DNA from: Occallatibacter gabretensis
GTDB taxonomy: Bacteria > Acidobacteriota > Terriglobia > Terriglobales > Acidobacteriaceae
Assembly: GCF_001449115.1 (NCBI RefSeq)
Contig: NZ_LAIJ01000009.1
Coordinates: forward strand, 1,077,763-1,141,762
Direction of reading: 5' to 3'
Length of the DNA: 64,000 bases
Below are positions 53,393 to 62,600 of the stretch, one piece after another (the stretch's first letter is position 1; each line of letters begins with the position of its first letter). Made by a program: the position numbers and the translations under genes. The notes under the pieces are model-generated. The model ran no database searches. It was not told where the DNA came from and saw nothing but the letters and a program-made list of their open reading frames with translations.

Positions 53393-54295
53393 TTAGTCCA
53401 GCGCAGCGCGCAGTGCTTCGTTGATTGTGGAATCGCGGAAGGTGAAGCCAGCGTCGAGAAGGCGCTTGGGAACCACGCGTGCACTGGCGAGCAAAGCTTC
53501 ATCGGCCATTTCTCCCATGGCGAGATGCAGTGCGAAAGCGGGAGCGCGAAGAATCGCTGGACGGTGCACGGCGTGGCCGAGTGCGCGGGCGAATCCGGTA
53601 CTTGTGACCGCGTTCGGCGCCACGAGATTGATCGGGCCGGAGAGATTTTCCTCGCTCAGGAGGAAGCGCACTGCGGCTACCCAGTCCGGGAGAGCGATCC
53701 AGCTCATCCACTGGCGGCCACTGCCGAGTGGACCGCCGAGGCCGAGGCGGAAGATGGGTAACATCTGGGCGAGTGCACCGCCCTCGCGTCCAATCACAAC
53801 GCCCGAACGCAAGTGCACAACGCGAATGCCGGCTTGTTCCGCCGGTGCTGCGGCTTCCTCCCAGGCGCGGCAGAGATCGGCGAGGAACCCTTTGCCGGGC
53901 GCGGAAGATTCGTCGAGCACTTCATCTCCGCGGTCGCCATAGATGCCGGTGGCAGAGCCGACGATCAGCACCTTTGGCGGATTGGCCAGAGAGGCGAGTG
54001 TCTGCGCCAACGTCCGCGTGGTGGTCACGCGGCTCTCGACAAGCTCGCGTTTGTAGGCGGCTGTCCAGCGTTTGCCGGCGAGATTCGCACCGGCAAGATG
54101 GATGGCGGCTGTCAGGCCTTCGAGAGCGTTTGTCTCAGGAAACGCAGACGCCGATTCCGGATGCCACTCGACTTCCTTATGACTTTCTGGTTGACGGCGG
54201 ACGAGTTGCAACGTCTCGAAGTGAGGGGCGAGGGAGCGGCGCAGTGCCGTACCTAACATGCCCGATGCGCCACCTAAGATGATTCGACCTGCCAT
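53393..54295 (-). CDS. TIGR01777-family epimerase (YfcH-like)
   Basis: A 300-residue NAD(P)-binding protein of the extended SDR type: GGASGMLGTALRRSL at the start (Rossmann GxxGxxG), AIHLAGANLAGKRWTAAYKRELVESRVTTTRTL, VLIVGSATGIYGDRGDEVLDESSAPG, VVHLRSGVVIGREGGALAQMLPIFRLGLGG and a C-terminal part that includes SEENLSGPINLVAPNAVTSTGFARALGHAVHRP. ATG 54295 has AAGG 7 bases upstream; an in-frame start 21 bases earlier is weaker. Substrate unknown. It converges with yidC. Confidence 0.94.
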   Translation of the reverse strand: MAGRIILGGASGMLGTALRRSLAPHFETLQLVRRQPESHKEVEWHPESASAFPETNALEGLTAAIHLAGANLAGKRWTAAYKRELVESRVTTTRTLAQTLASLANPPKVLIVGSATGIYGDRGDEVLDESSAPGKGFLADLCRAWEEAAAPAEQAGIRVVHLRSGVVIGREGGALAQMLPIFRLGLGGPLGSGRQWMSWIALPDWVAAVRFLLSEENLSGPINLVAPNAVTSTGFARALGHAVHRPAILRAPAFALHLAMGEMADEALLASARVVPKRLLDAGFTFRDSTINEALRAALD

Positions 54296-54415
54296 TGAGT
54301 TGCCTTCTAGCTGCAACTAAGCCTTCTATTTGCAGCGGCTCCGCAGCCTTAAGTAGCATAAGAATAACTTTTATCCGGGAAACAAATCCCGGCACGCACG
54401 CTTCAGGAGATGGCA

Positions 54416-55138
54416 ATGCCCGGCATGGAAGCTGCACGTAGATTAGATGCAGGCCCGGAGCAGACTGCTCCGATTGGTGAAGAAACCGCCGAGCGGTTCA
54501 TAGAGGAAAAGCATATCGGCGAGCGTATCAAGCGCCTGCGGCTCAGGAAATCGATGGGACTGGTGGAGCTGGGCAGGCAGGCCGGCCTCTCGGCCAGCTT
54601 TCTCTCGCAGCTTGAGACCGGGCGGGTGGTTCCCACGCTCCGTAATCTGTCGCGGATTGCGATGGTCTTCTCAAAAGACCTGGCGTACTTCTTTGAAAAT
54701 GAGCCGCAGCCGCTCTTTCGCGTGCACCGCAAGCGGGAGCGCGTGCGTCTGCCGCAAACCGGCGCGGATCATCCGGCATATTTTTTTGAGAGCCTGGGAT
54801 TTATGGTGCCGGACCGGCAGATGGACCCTTACTTCGCTCAGTTTCTACCCGTGGGGGATGAGGCTGCACGGGAAGAGGCGATCCGGACGCATGTGCATCC
54901 GGGCTGCGAGTTTCTCTACGTTCTGGATGGGCGGCTGGAGCTGCGGCAGGGAGAGAATCGCGCCACGCTGGAGCCGGGCGATGCGGTGTATTTCGACTCC
55001 GGCTCGCCGCACTCGTATGTATGTGTGAGTGAGAAGCCTGCAAGCGCGGTGATTGTGGCAATGCACCAGACGGCGATCGCGCATGCCAAGCCGGTTGTGA
55101 CACCGGCTGTGCCAAAGGCTCCGCATCCGATGCGTTAG
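54416..55138 (+). CDS. XRE-family regulator with cupin domain
   Basis: A 240-residue regulator. Residues about 35-95 form a helix-turn-helix of the XRE type: IGERIKRLRLRKSMGLVELGRQAGLSASFLSQLETGRVVPTLRNLSRIAMVFSKDLAYFF. The C-terminal cupin barrel includes EEAIRTHVHPGCEFLYVLDGRLELRQGENRATLEPGDAVYFDSGSPHSYVC, with metal-binding-like His and Glu. AGGAG lies 6 bases before ATG 54416. Such proteins sense small ligands through the cupin and regulate nearby metabolism. No obvious target gene is adjacent. Its stop overlaps the convergent nucleotidase stop by 4 bases. Confidence 0.93.
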   Translation: MPGMEAARRLDAGPEQTAPIGEETAERFIEEKHIGERIKRLRLRKSMGLVELGRQAGLSASFLSQLETGRVVPTLRNLSRIAMVFSKDLAYFFENEPQPLFRVHRKRERVRLPQTGADHPAYFFESLGFMVPDRQMDPYFAQFLPVGDEAAREEAIRTHVHPGCEFLYVLDGRLELRQGENRATLEPGDAVYFDSGSPHSYVCVSEKPASAVIVAMHQTAIAHAKPVVTPAVPKAPHPMR

Positions 55139-55671
55139 TCTTTTACGGCTTCAAAGAACTCCGCGACTTCCTGCCAGTTGTTCACTCGGGTAAAGCCCGT
55201 GACGGCGAGATTGTGCGGCGCGGAGAAGAGAATGCCGTGGCCTTCAAAGCGCTGCAGGTTTCGCGGCAGATCATCGATAAGGTAGTCGGCGCGGAGGATG
55301 TTCTTGTTGCCGCAGAAGACGTAATGCGTGGGCGGAATAAACGAGAAGTGACGCTGCAGCCAATGGTATTTCGCCGCGAAGGAGTTGGGCACGGACATGG
55401 CTGCGGTGGCGATGAAGACCTCAAAGCGCTGAACCAGGCTGCGGAGCACCTCCTGGGAGCCGGATATCAGGGGTAGGTCGGCAAAAAAGTCCTCGGCATC
55501 CAGAAAGGCGCGGAGCTGTTCCTGGCGGTCCATGGGAGTAACCTCCCAGAGATTTTTTCCGGTCAGATCTTCAGTTGTGAGCTCTTCGTCAAATTCATGG
55601 TTATAGCGGCGGAGATGCTCGGCGAGCGTATCGGCCATCACTTCGTCCATATCGACACAGATGCGGCGCAC
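55135..55671 (-). CDS. 5'(3')-deoxyribonucleotidase-like HAD phosphatase
   Basis: A HAD-fold phosphatase with the motif VDMDEVMADT (Asp7 nucleophile and Asp9 with a GTG start at 55671), LPLISGSQEVLRSLVQRFEVFIATAAMSVPNSFAAKYHWLQRHF, NKNILRADYLIDDLPRNLQRF and a C-terminal helix WQEVAEFFEAV. Length then is 178 residues. The start is uncertain: the frame continues upstream without an ATG, and GGGAGG lies about 30 bases before the GTG. It would dephosphorylate nucleotides or related phosphates. Convergent with the XRE-cupin gene. Confidence 0.85.
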   Translation of the reverse strand: MRRICVDMDEVMADTLAEHLRRYNHEFDEELTTEDLTGKNLWEVTPMDRQEQLRAFLDAEDFFADLPLISGSQEVLRSLVQRFEVFIATAAMSVPNSFAAKYHWLQRHFSFIPPTHYVFCGNKNILRADYLIDDLPRNLQRFEGHGILFSAPHNLAVTGFTRVNNWQEVAEFFEAVKD

Positions 55672-55844
55672 GGCGGGATCCTTGAGGGTGAAGTCGTCCT
55701 CCCAAAAGATTAGCAGCGCTTGAGAAGAAATTGCGCCCGTTGTCCGATAGATAGAATCGAATCCCGCTAGTTTCGGAATGTGTTTATGGTCAGGCAATTC
55801 CCCCCCCACGAACTCCGTGATCCCTGTCTTTGCTCTGCATAAAC

Positions 55845-55871
55845 AAGGGCGGGCCTCAGCGGCCCGCCCTT
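55845..55871 (-). terminator. Hairpin terminator after the sigma-factor operon
   Basis: AAGGGCGGGCC pairs perfectly with GGCCCGCCCTT over 5 bases, 15 bases beyond the stop of the 55886 gene. On the minus strand it is followed by GTTTAT, a weak T-rich tail. Confidence 0.75.
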
Positions 55872-55885
55872 CGTCTGCGATGAAC

Positions 55886-56212
55886 TCAGCGCGAACGGGT
55901 GTTGGCAAGAGCCCGAAGAATCGTGCGGGTATTTTTGTTGCTGACCTGACGAAGATACATCGTGAGAGCAAACATCAGGACAAGGAAGAAGAGGTCAACG
56001 CGCAGCATGGAATGTAGCAGTCCACCCAGCGTCTCCAGCGGAAACATATGCAGGTGCATCCAGACAAAGACAACGACGGCCAAAATGGCAAGCACGCCGA
56101 CGATCACGCGCGAGAAGCGTTCAGACCGATCCGCGTCTGCCAGTGCTCGCTGGACGAAGGCGATTTCCGCGTTGGTGTTTTCGGAGTTGGGTTGCAGAGG
56201 TTCGGGGCTCAT
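55886..56212 (-). CDS. Small two-helix membrane protein coupled to an ECF sigma factor
   Basis: A 108-residue protein with a polar N-terminal helix (NTNAEIAFVQRALADADRSERFSR) and two membrane helices (VIVGVLAILAVVVFVWMHLH and LLHSMLRVDLFFLVLMFALTMYL). The 4-base overlap of its ATG with the sigma factor stop (ATGA) shows translational coupling. That is the usual place of an anti-sigma factor, but no HxxxCxxC zinc motif is present. It could be a membrane-bound regulator of the sigma factor or an accessory protein. No known family recognised. Confidence 0.85.
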   Translation of the reverse strand: MSPEPLQPNSENTNAEIAFVQRALADADRSERFSRVIVGVLAILAVVVFVWMHLHMFPLETLGGLLHSMLRVDLFFLVLMFALTMYLRQVSNKNTRTILRALANTRSR

Positions 56213-56772
56213 GCTGGTTTCCTTTCAGAGGTAAGATGTTTGCGAAGGCTGGTGACTCCGTAATGGAGGCGCGACTTGATGGTGCCGACCGGAATGTCCA
56301 GGATGGCGGCACATTCTTCCAGGGAAAGGCCGTGCTGGTAATGGAGTAGCAGCACCGCTCGGCTGGCCGGTGTGACCCGGTCGAGAAGGTTTACGAAGAC
56401 CTCGTCGGGTAGCTCGCCGGGACTCGGATCCAGCGAGATGAGCCGTTCCGGTGGCACATCCTCGAGAGGCTGCCAGCGGCTATCGCGCCTGAGATGGGAA
56501 AAGGCAATGCGCGAGGCGATGCGGAAGCTCCACGGACGAAAAACGGCGGGCTCGCGCAGGAATGGGAGCTTTCGGAAGATCTGGATTGAGGTCTCCTGCA
56601 GAATGTCGTCCGCGAGAGTGACGCCGGCCAGACGGATGATGTAGCGGCGCAGCGGCGTGTAGATGTCATGGAGGAGTTGTTCTAAAGCGGTCCGGTCGCC
56701 GCTTTGAGCGAGAAGCACAAGCAGGGTCTGGTCGGGTGGTGGCAACTCCTCCATGTGAGTTTTGGTATCCAT
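56209..56772 (-). CDS. ECF-family RNA polymerase sigma factor
   Basis: A 187-residue ECF sigma factor: region 2 is YTPLRRYIIRLAGVTLADDILQETSIQIFRKLPFLREPAVFRPWSFRIASRIAFSHLRR, and region 4 is LLDRVTPASRAVLLLHYQHGLSLEECAAILDIPVGTIKSRLHYGVTSLRKHL. The spacer between them has the sequence PPERLISLDPSPGELPD. First gene of a two-gene operon with the small membrane protein at 55886. It responds to an unknown signal, probably sensed at the membrane. A GGAACC-type element upstream suggests possible autoregulation. Confidence 0.94.
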   Translation of the reverse strand: MDTKTHMEELPPPDQTLLVLLAQSGDRTALEQLLHDIYTPLRRYIIRLAGVTLADDILQETSIQIFRKLPFLREPAVFRPWSFRIASRIAFSHLRRDSRWQPLEDVPPERLISLDPSPGELPDEVFVNLLDRVTPASRAVLLLHYQHGLSLEECAAILDIPVGTIKSRLHYGVTSLRKHLTSERKPA

Positions 56773-56783
56773 ACTTGTGAGAG

Positions 56784-56813
56784 AGCAGTCTAAGAATAAA
56801 AGTTCGGTTCCCG
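56784..56813 (-). promoter_or_regulatory. Possible ECF-type promoter of the sigma-factor gene
   Basis: On the minus strand GGGAACC (about 56807-56813) is followed after about 17 bases by TTAGACTGC. GGAAC is a typical ECF -35 core; the -10 match is weak. Its distance from the sigma-factor start fits autoregulation. Confidence 0.35.
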
Positions 56814-57042
56814 CGAATAAATAATTACGGCTACAAGAGCCGCAGCTGGCGGATGCTCAGAAGGCCGCGAAGAAGAAAACCCGCAAAGTGCGGCGCAATG
56901 GAAGAAGAAGCCACCGGCTGAGCGGAACGGGAAAAGCCTAGTGAGATCAATGAATTGGCCCTATACGTGACGCTGTGCATCTAAGCGTCTAAACAGGTGA
57001 CTTGCGCACAGCTTGCGCGGATTGCCATATAGGGGCCGAGTA

Positions 57043-58869
57043 TTGGACCAGGGAAAGAAATCCTTTTTTCGCAGGCACAGGTGGATTATGTGGCTGGCCG
57101 GCGTAGTTGTCGTGGTGCTGATTGCCATCAGCGTGGCACTGACCATAGTGGCGCGGCGGTTTGAGCCGTATGTCCGGGCGCGGATTGTGCAGGGTCTGGA
57201 GCAGCGGTTCCATACGCATGTGGAACTGGACGGGTTTCATGTACAGGTGAACAACATCCGCAAGGGCGAGTGGGGCCTTTGGGCCGCAGGACAGGGCTTG
57301 CGCATCTGGCCGCCGCATCCGGTCAATGGCGTGCAGCCGTTGGACACGAGCGTCAGCAGTGGATCGCCGCTGATTTCTCTCAATGAGTTCAGTTTTCACG
57401 TGCCATTGCGCTGGGACCAGACCAAAGAGATTCACATTGGCGAAGTGCGGCTGAAGGGAATGCACATCGTCGTGCCTCCGCGAGTGAAGAATCCTGAGAC
57501 CGGAGAGCAATCGCCGGGGTCGCTCTCCCAGCTTGCCAAATCCGCGTCCGGCAAAGAGCCGTCTGTGACGGGCGAAACAGGTACGGCTGAAACCGATTCA
57601 GAGCCAGGCGGCAAAAAACCTCACCCGTTGCTGATAGATCGCGTAGTTTGCGAAGATGCGGACCTGCTTCTTGAAACAAACAAGCCGGGCAAGCTGCCGA
57701 TGCACTTTCCCATTCCGCATTTGACGCTGACGAAAGTAACGCCGGGCGGAGCGATGGGCTATGTGGCGGACGTGCTAAACCCCAAGCCGCTCGGCCCGGT
57801 ACATGCGGAGGGCAGTTTTGGTCCGTGGGTGACGGCGGATCCCGGCATGAGCGATATCAGCGGGACCTATCACATGGAGAAGGCCGAGATGGGGGTCTTC
57901 AAGGGCATTGCCGGGCTCATCACGTCGGATGGAAAGTTTGCGGGAACGATGCGCAATATTTCGATCACCGGCACGGCGAATGTGCCGGACTTCAGGCTGC
58001 TGCATTTCGGTACACCCGTGCCTTTGACGACGCGATTTGATGCTCGCGTGGACGGCACAGACGGCGATACCTGGCTGGACCGGGTGGATGCCACGCTCGG
58101 CCACTCGCAGTTCGTGACATCCGGCAAGATAGTGCGGGTGCGCCTGGATGTGAACGGCAATGTAACGACGGCGCAGAGCGGCCAGGTGGTGATCGACGGC
58201 CATGCCATTGACCTGAACGTGAACGTGGCGCATGGGCAGATGGAAGATTTCATGAAGCTGACGAGCAAAAACGGCACTTCGCTGCTGACCGGCATAGTGC
58301 AGACGAAGGCGCATCTGCTGATTCCGCCCGGCCATGACACGGTGGAGCACAAGATCAAGCTGGATGGTACGTTCGATCTGAGCAATGCGCAATTTACCAG
58401 TGAAAGTGTTCAGACCAAAATTCAGCAGTTAAGCCTGCGCGGCCAGGGAAAGCCGGGAGAGCTGAAGACAGCTGATCCGACGCAGGTGCGATCCGAAATG
58501 CGCGGCACGTTTCACATGGCGAATGCGGTGATTACGCTGCCTGATCTTGATTACAGCGTGCCGGGCGCGGATATTCAACTGAAAGGCAGCTATGCTCTCG
58601 ATGGCACGCTGGACTTTGGCGGTACGGCGCGCATGGATGCTACGGTCTCCAAGATGGTGGGCGGCTGGAAGGGAATCCTGCTGAAGCCCGCGGATAAGTT
58701 CTTCAAGAAGGACGGCGCGGGAACGCTGGTGCCAATCAAAATCAGTGGCACGCGTGAAGCGCCGCAGTTTGGTGTCGATTTCAGCCGCGTGAGCATTAAA
58801 GGCACAAGACCTGAACGGCCGGACCAGAAGCAGCCGGACACGAAGGCGCCGGACGCAAAACAACCGTGA
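57043..58869 (+). CDS. AsmA-like membrane-anchored protein
   Basis: A 608-residue protein with one N-terminal membrane segment (HRWIMWLAGVVVVVLIAISVALTIV) and a long periplasmic part rich in beta-strands. The C-terminal domain (GIVQTKAHLLIPPGHDTVEHKIKLDGTFDLSNAQFTSESVQTKIQQLSLRGQG ... RGTFHMANAVITLPDLDYSVPGADIQLKGSYALDGTLDFGGTARMDATVSKM) has the pattern of AsmA/DUF3971-type lipid-transfer repeats. The start is probably the TTG at 57043, with AGGGG about 9 bases upstream; a TTG at 57013 is in frame. The C-terminus is a Pro/Lys/Asp tail. It may help lipid transport or outer-membrane assembly; this is by family analogy. Confidence 0.83.
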   Translation: MDQGKKSFFRRHRWIMWLAGVVVVVLIAISVALTIVARRFEPYVRARIVQGLEQRFHTHVELDGFHVQVNNIRKGEWGLWAAGQGLRIWPPHPVNGVQPLDTSVSSGSPLISLNEFSFHVPLRWDQTKEIHIGEVRLKGMHIVVPPRVKNPETGEQSPGSLSQLAKSASGKEPSVTGETGTAETDSEPGGKKPHPLLIDRVVCEDADLLLETNKPGKLPMHFPIPHLTLTKVTPGGAMGYVADVLNPKPLGPVHAEGSFGPWVTADPGMSDISGTYHMEKAEMGVFKGIAGLITSDGKFAGTMRNISITGTANVPDFRLLHFGTPVPLTTRFDARVDGTDGDTWLDRVDATLGHSQFVTSGKIVRVRLDVNGNVTTAQSGQVVIDGHAIDLNVNVAHGQMEDFMKLTSKNGTSLLTGIVQTKAHLLIPPGHDTVEHKIKLDGTFDLSNAQFTSESVQTKIQQLSLRGQGKPGELKTADPTQVRSEMRGTFHMANAVITLPDLDYSVPGADIQLKGSYALDGTLDFGGTARMDATVSKMVGGWKGILLKPADKFFKKDGAGTLVPIKISGTREAPQFGVDFSRVSIKGTRPERPDQKQPDTKAPDAKQP

Positions 58870-59041
58870 CCGAGGTTTATTTCGAGCGGGCGGAGTAAGG
58901 CAAATTTTGTGCCGACCGCGAAACGCAGGGCGTCCTTCTATCACCATTGCGGTGTAAGAGCCTGCAAGCAGGCGCGGTAAGGGTTAAGTTTCTCCGCGAC
59001 AGCATTTCAGCAGGCATCTCGAAATCTCCGAGGAAATTGCC

Positions 59042-59428
59042 ATGCCGAACGCCAGTGTCAGAATGCCGTCAGTTTCAACACTCAACCTCCCCGCTGCCTC
59101 AAACAGGCTGGCTATCACTGTGTATGAAGGCACGGGCTGCGTTCCGATGCGTTGTCCGACGTTCACGGGTGCTGTTTTTACCACCACGATTGGTGGAGTG
59201 GCGGTGGATGATGGCGGCTCGATCATTATTAATGGTGTTCCGCACCCGGTGGACCCGTGGGGTTCCCTGACGGTGGCGCTGGTACGCTCCTCGCTTGTGA
59301 CTGCGGGTTCCGCGGCGGCGGCTCCGCAACTGGCTGCGGCAGGACGCAGGCTGGCGGCAACTGCGGCACTGGAATCGATCCGCGCCGCGCTGCCGGCGAT
59401 TGAAAAAGAGGCGGCTGGCGGCGAATAA
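59042..59428 (+). CDS. Hypothetical protein, 128 aa
   Basis: The ATG at 59042 follows GAGGAA by about 7 bases, and a terminator follows the stop. The protein has a beta-rich part (LNLPAASNRLAITVYEGTGCVPMRCPTFTGAVFTTTIGGVAVDDGGSIIINGVPHPVDPWGSLTVAL) and an Ala-rich helical C-terminus. No signal peptide or family is recognised. The opposite strand is also open over much of this stretch, so confidence is moderate; start context and the terminator favour the plus strand. Confidence 0.6.
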   Translation: MPNASVRMPSVSTLNLPAASNRLAITVYEGTGCVPMRCPTFTGAVFTTTIGGVAVDDGGSIIINGVPHPVDPWGSLTVALVRSSLVTAGSAAAAPQLAAAGRRLAATAALESIRAALPAIEKEAAGGE

Positions 59429-59461
59429 CATTGGATTTGCAAGCCTCGATGGACGAGGTGA

Positions 59462-59503
59462 AAGGGCCCGCTCGGCATACCAGCCGAGCGGACCCTTGCT
59501 TTT
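59462..59503 (+). terminator. Terminator after the 59042 gene
   Basis: AAGGGCCCGCTCGGC pairs with GCCGAGCGGACCCTT with one mismatch over a 6-base loop, followed by GCTTTTA. Confidence 0.8.
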
Positions 59504-59587
59504 ATGCGCTGCACAACAGTTACCGGAGTGTGAAGTTATCCTCAGGCAGCGGACGACTTTCAACTTGTATTGATGATCTATTCATAA

Positions 59588-59599
59588 ATTGTTCGCAAT
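59588..59599. promoter_or_regulatory. 12-mer shared with the 8030-8067 palindrome
   Basis: ATTGTTCGCAAT occurs 20-30 bases before the TonB receptor start and identically at 8049-8060 inside the concentric palindrome. It has ATTG/CAAT inverted ends. This could be coincidence, or a shared regulator site for the two loci. Confidence 0.3.
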
Positions 59600-59618
59600 A
59601 GCTGGCTACGGTTCAGCT

Positions 59619-62600
59619 ATGAAAGTGAAATTATTATCTATTTTCTTTACCGTCATTTGCGTGGCGGTTTTTGGAGTGCCGGCTTGGGCGCAGTTTGACA
59701 ACGGGAGCCTTGTTGGCACGGTGAAGGATGCCTCCGGCGCGGCAGTATCCGGAGCGAGTGTGACGGCGGCCAACGCCGCCACGGGCATTTCGGCCCACAC
59801 GGTGACGAATAGCGCAGGCGATTATGAATTTCCCGATTTAAAAGTAGGCAGCTACTCGGTCACGGCCACCTCCGGCAGTTTTTCGCCCGCCGAAGCGCAG
59901 AATATCAATGTCTCTGTGGCCAGCCGCGTACGTATTGACCTGACCCTGAAGGTGGGCAGCACGGAGACAACGGTTGAGGTAGTGGGCCTGGAAGTTGCGC
60001 CCGAAACGGAAACCAGCGAACGCGGCCAGACGATCTCGAATTACCAGACGGCGAGCCTGCCGCTGGTGAGCCGCAACTATTCTGACCTGCTGGCACTGGT
60101 GCCCGGTTCGCGGCAGGCGCCCACAGCCGCAACGACAACCGCTGTCACCAGCCTGGTACGCGCAGGCGCGTACAACGTGAACGGCCAGCGGTCCATGTTC
60201 AACAACTTTCTGCTGGACGGCCTGGACAACAACGCCTACGGCGAGAGCAACCAGGGTTTTGACAACCAGATCATTCAGCCGCCGCCGGACTCCATCTCGC
60301 AGTTCCAGGTGGTGACGAATAACGAGAGCGCGGAATACGGACGCTCCTCCGGCGCAACGATCAACGTGGCAGGCCGCAGCGGCACAAACAAGTTTCATGC
60401 CACCCTGTACGAGTATCTCCGCAATACGGACCTGAACGCCTTTGGATTCATTCATCCCATCAGCGGCTCGCACGTCTTTCCCAAGCCTGGCTTTAACCGC
60501 AACCAGTTTGGAGCCAATTTCTCGGGCCCGGCGATCAAGAACAAGTTTTTCTGGTTCCTGGATTACGAGGGCTTCCGGCAGACGCTGACACCGACAGTAG
60601 TGTTGACGGTGCCGACCCAGAACGAAATCAACGGCATCCTGGCTGTTCCGGTACAGGACCCGTACACCGGCACGCAGTACGCGGCTGGCACGTCGATTCT
60701 CAGTTCGCCGAATATCAGCTCGGTAGCAAAACAGATTCTCACCTATTACGGCCAGCTTCCTTCGCAGTGCCTGACTGCGCCGGGTAACCCGGGCATCAAT
60801 ACGTCCACGGGCATTGCGGTGAACAACTGCGCGACGAACGCGTCGTTCACGGACAACGCCGACAAGGGCGATCTGCGCTTGGATTATCAGCAGAACGAGC
60901 GCAACTCGTGGTTCCTGCGCATCAGCGACCGCAAGGAGACGGGCATCAATTTCCGCACGCTTCCAGGCCCGCTCGATGGTCAGACCAATGGCCGCATCAA
61001 GATTCTGGATCAGCAGGTTGTGCTGGGCTATACCGGACTCTTCGGCAACAATAAGGTGCTCGACGCGCGGCTGGGCTTGAGCGGCACCCAGGCCGGCAAG
61101 TTCACGCTCTCGATTGGCGAGAACGACATTACGATTCCGGGCCTGCCGACGGATCCGACCGTGGCCGGCGGCATTCCTTCCATCGGCGTCAGCGGCGGTT
61201 TCAGCGGCTTTGGACGCCAGAGCACCAACCCCCAGTGGCAGAACCCCTCGCTGCTGGACCCCAAGGTGAACTTCACCTGGGTCAAGGGCAGGCACTCATT
61301 CAAGTTCGGATATGAGTACGAGAAGATCTGGATGGAAGTGCAGGACTCCAACCCGCTCTTCGGTTCGTTCAGCTTTGGCAAGGGATATAGCGCCGTCGGA
61401 ACGACAGTCGCTGACAGTTACTGGGCGGACTTCCTCTTCGGCGCATCCAACAACTACGCGCTGGCCACCTACTTCAAGGCCCATCTGCTGGACAGCATGG
61501 ATAACGTCTATGCGCAGGACGATTGGAAGGTTACGTCGAAGCTGACGCTGAACCTGGGTTTGCGCTGGGAGTATGGCGCGCCCTACTCGGAGAAGTACAA
61601 CAATCTTTCGAACTGGGTTCCGGGATCGGTCTCCATGCTGACGCTTACGCCGGGCTACACGGGCGCCAGTTTATTCAGCCGTACAAAGGCGGCGGCGTCT
61701 ACGGCAAAACGCTTGTGAATCCTGATCTGAACGACTTTGCCCCGCGCATCGGCCTGGCATGGCAGTTTCTGTCGCAGACGGTGCTGCGCGGCGGCTTTGG
61801 CATCAGCTATGCGCACTACACGCGCGCCGGTTCGGGCGATATTCTGCCCATCAATGCTCCCAACGCGCTGTTCGTCTCCGTCAATCAGCCAGGCACTGCA
61901 ACCTCTACAGGCTACCGACCGGTGGACCAGGGCTACCCGACGGGGCTGGCGACGAACTTCTCGCCGGGCACCGACAATATCACGTATGTTCCCAAGAACA
62001 CGCGCGACAGCTACGTGGAGAACTGGTACTTAAGCGTTCAGCGGCAGCTCAGCAAGAACGTTCTGGTTGACCTGGCTTACGTGGGCAATCACGGCCTGAA
62101 GCTGCAGGGCTTCTTTAACGCCAACCAGGGCAACCCGGCACTGGGCCTTGCGAACCCGCTCACCGATCAGGCTGCGGGCGCAGGCTTTGTGCGGCCTTAT
62201 CCCACATGGGGTGGCGACGTGGGTACTACATTTACCTACGGCGACATTACCGAAGCCGGCAACGTCTTCTGGTCGCACTTTAACGCGCTGCAGCTCAAGT
62301 ACGAGCAGCGGTTTGTCGAGGGGCTGACGCTGCTGAACTCATTTTCCTGGGAGCGCGCGGCAGACAACGCTTCGGCGTCTCTGGAAGGCAACACGCCCAG
62401 CCCGCAGGATGCCAACAATCTGGCCGCCGACTACAACCAGAGCGATTACAACCTGCCCGTGTCCAACGTAACCAGCCTTGTCTACGAGCTTCCCGTGGGC
62501 CATGGCCGCAAATATCTGGGCTCTGCCAATTCAGTAGTGGATGCGGTGCTGGGCGGCTGGCAGGTGAGCGCGGTCAACACGATGCAGGGCGGCACGCCGT

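Noticed and set aside
55672-55971. 100-residue N-terminal extension of the HAD phosphatase
   Set aside because: It lacks similarity to the family, contains the terminator hairpin of the preceding operon and has no clear start; the GTG at 55671 is preferred.
56825-56941. Lys/Arg-rich 38-codon open frame (AQKAAKKKTRKVRRNGRRS) before the AsmA-like gene
   Set aside because: No start codon near its beginning. It may be a remnant of a basic tail from an older gene, but nothing else supports it.
58984-59563. Minus-strand open frames opposite the 59042 gene
   Set aside because: They lack ribosome-binding sites and cross the terminator hairpin; the plus-strand gene has both a ribosome-binding site and a terminator.
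61655-61690. Possible programmed -1 frameshift in the TonB receptor
   Set aside because: No slippery heptamer or downstream hairpin is apparent; a mutation or sequence error is the simpler explanation.
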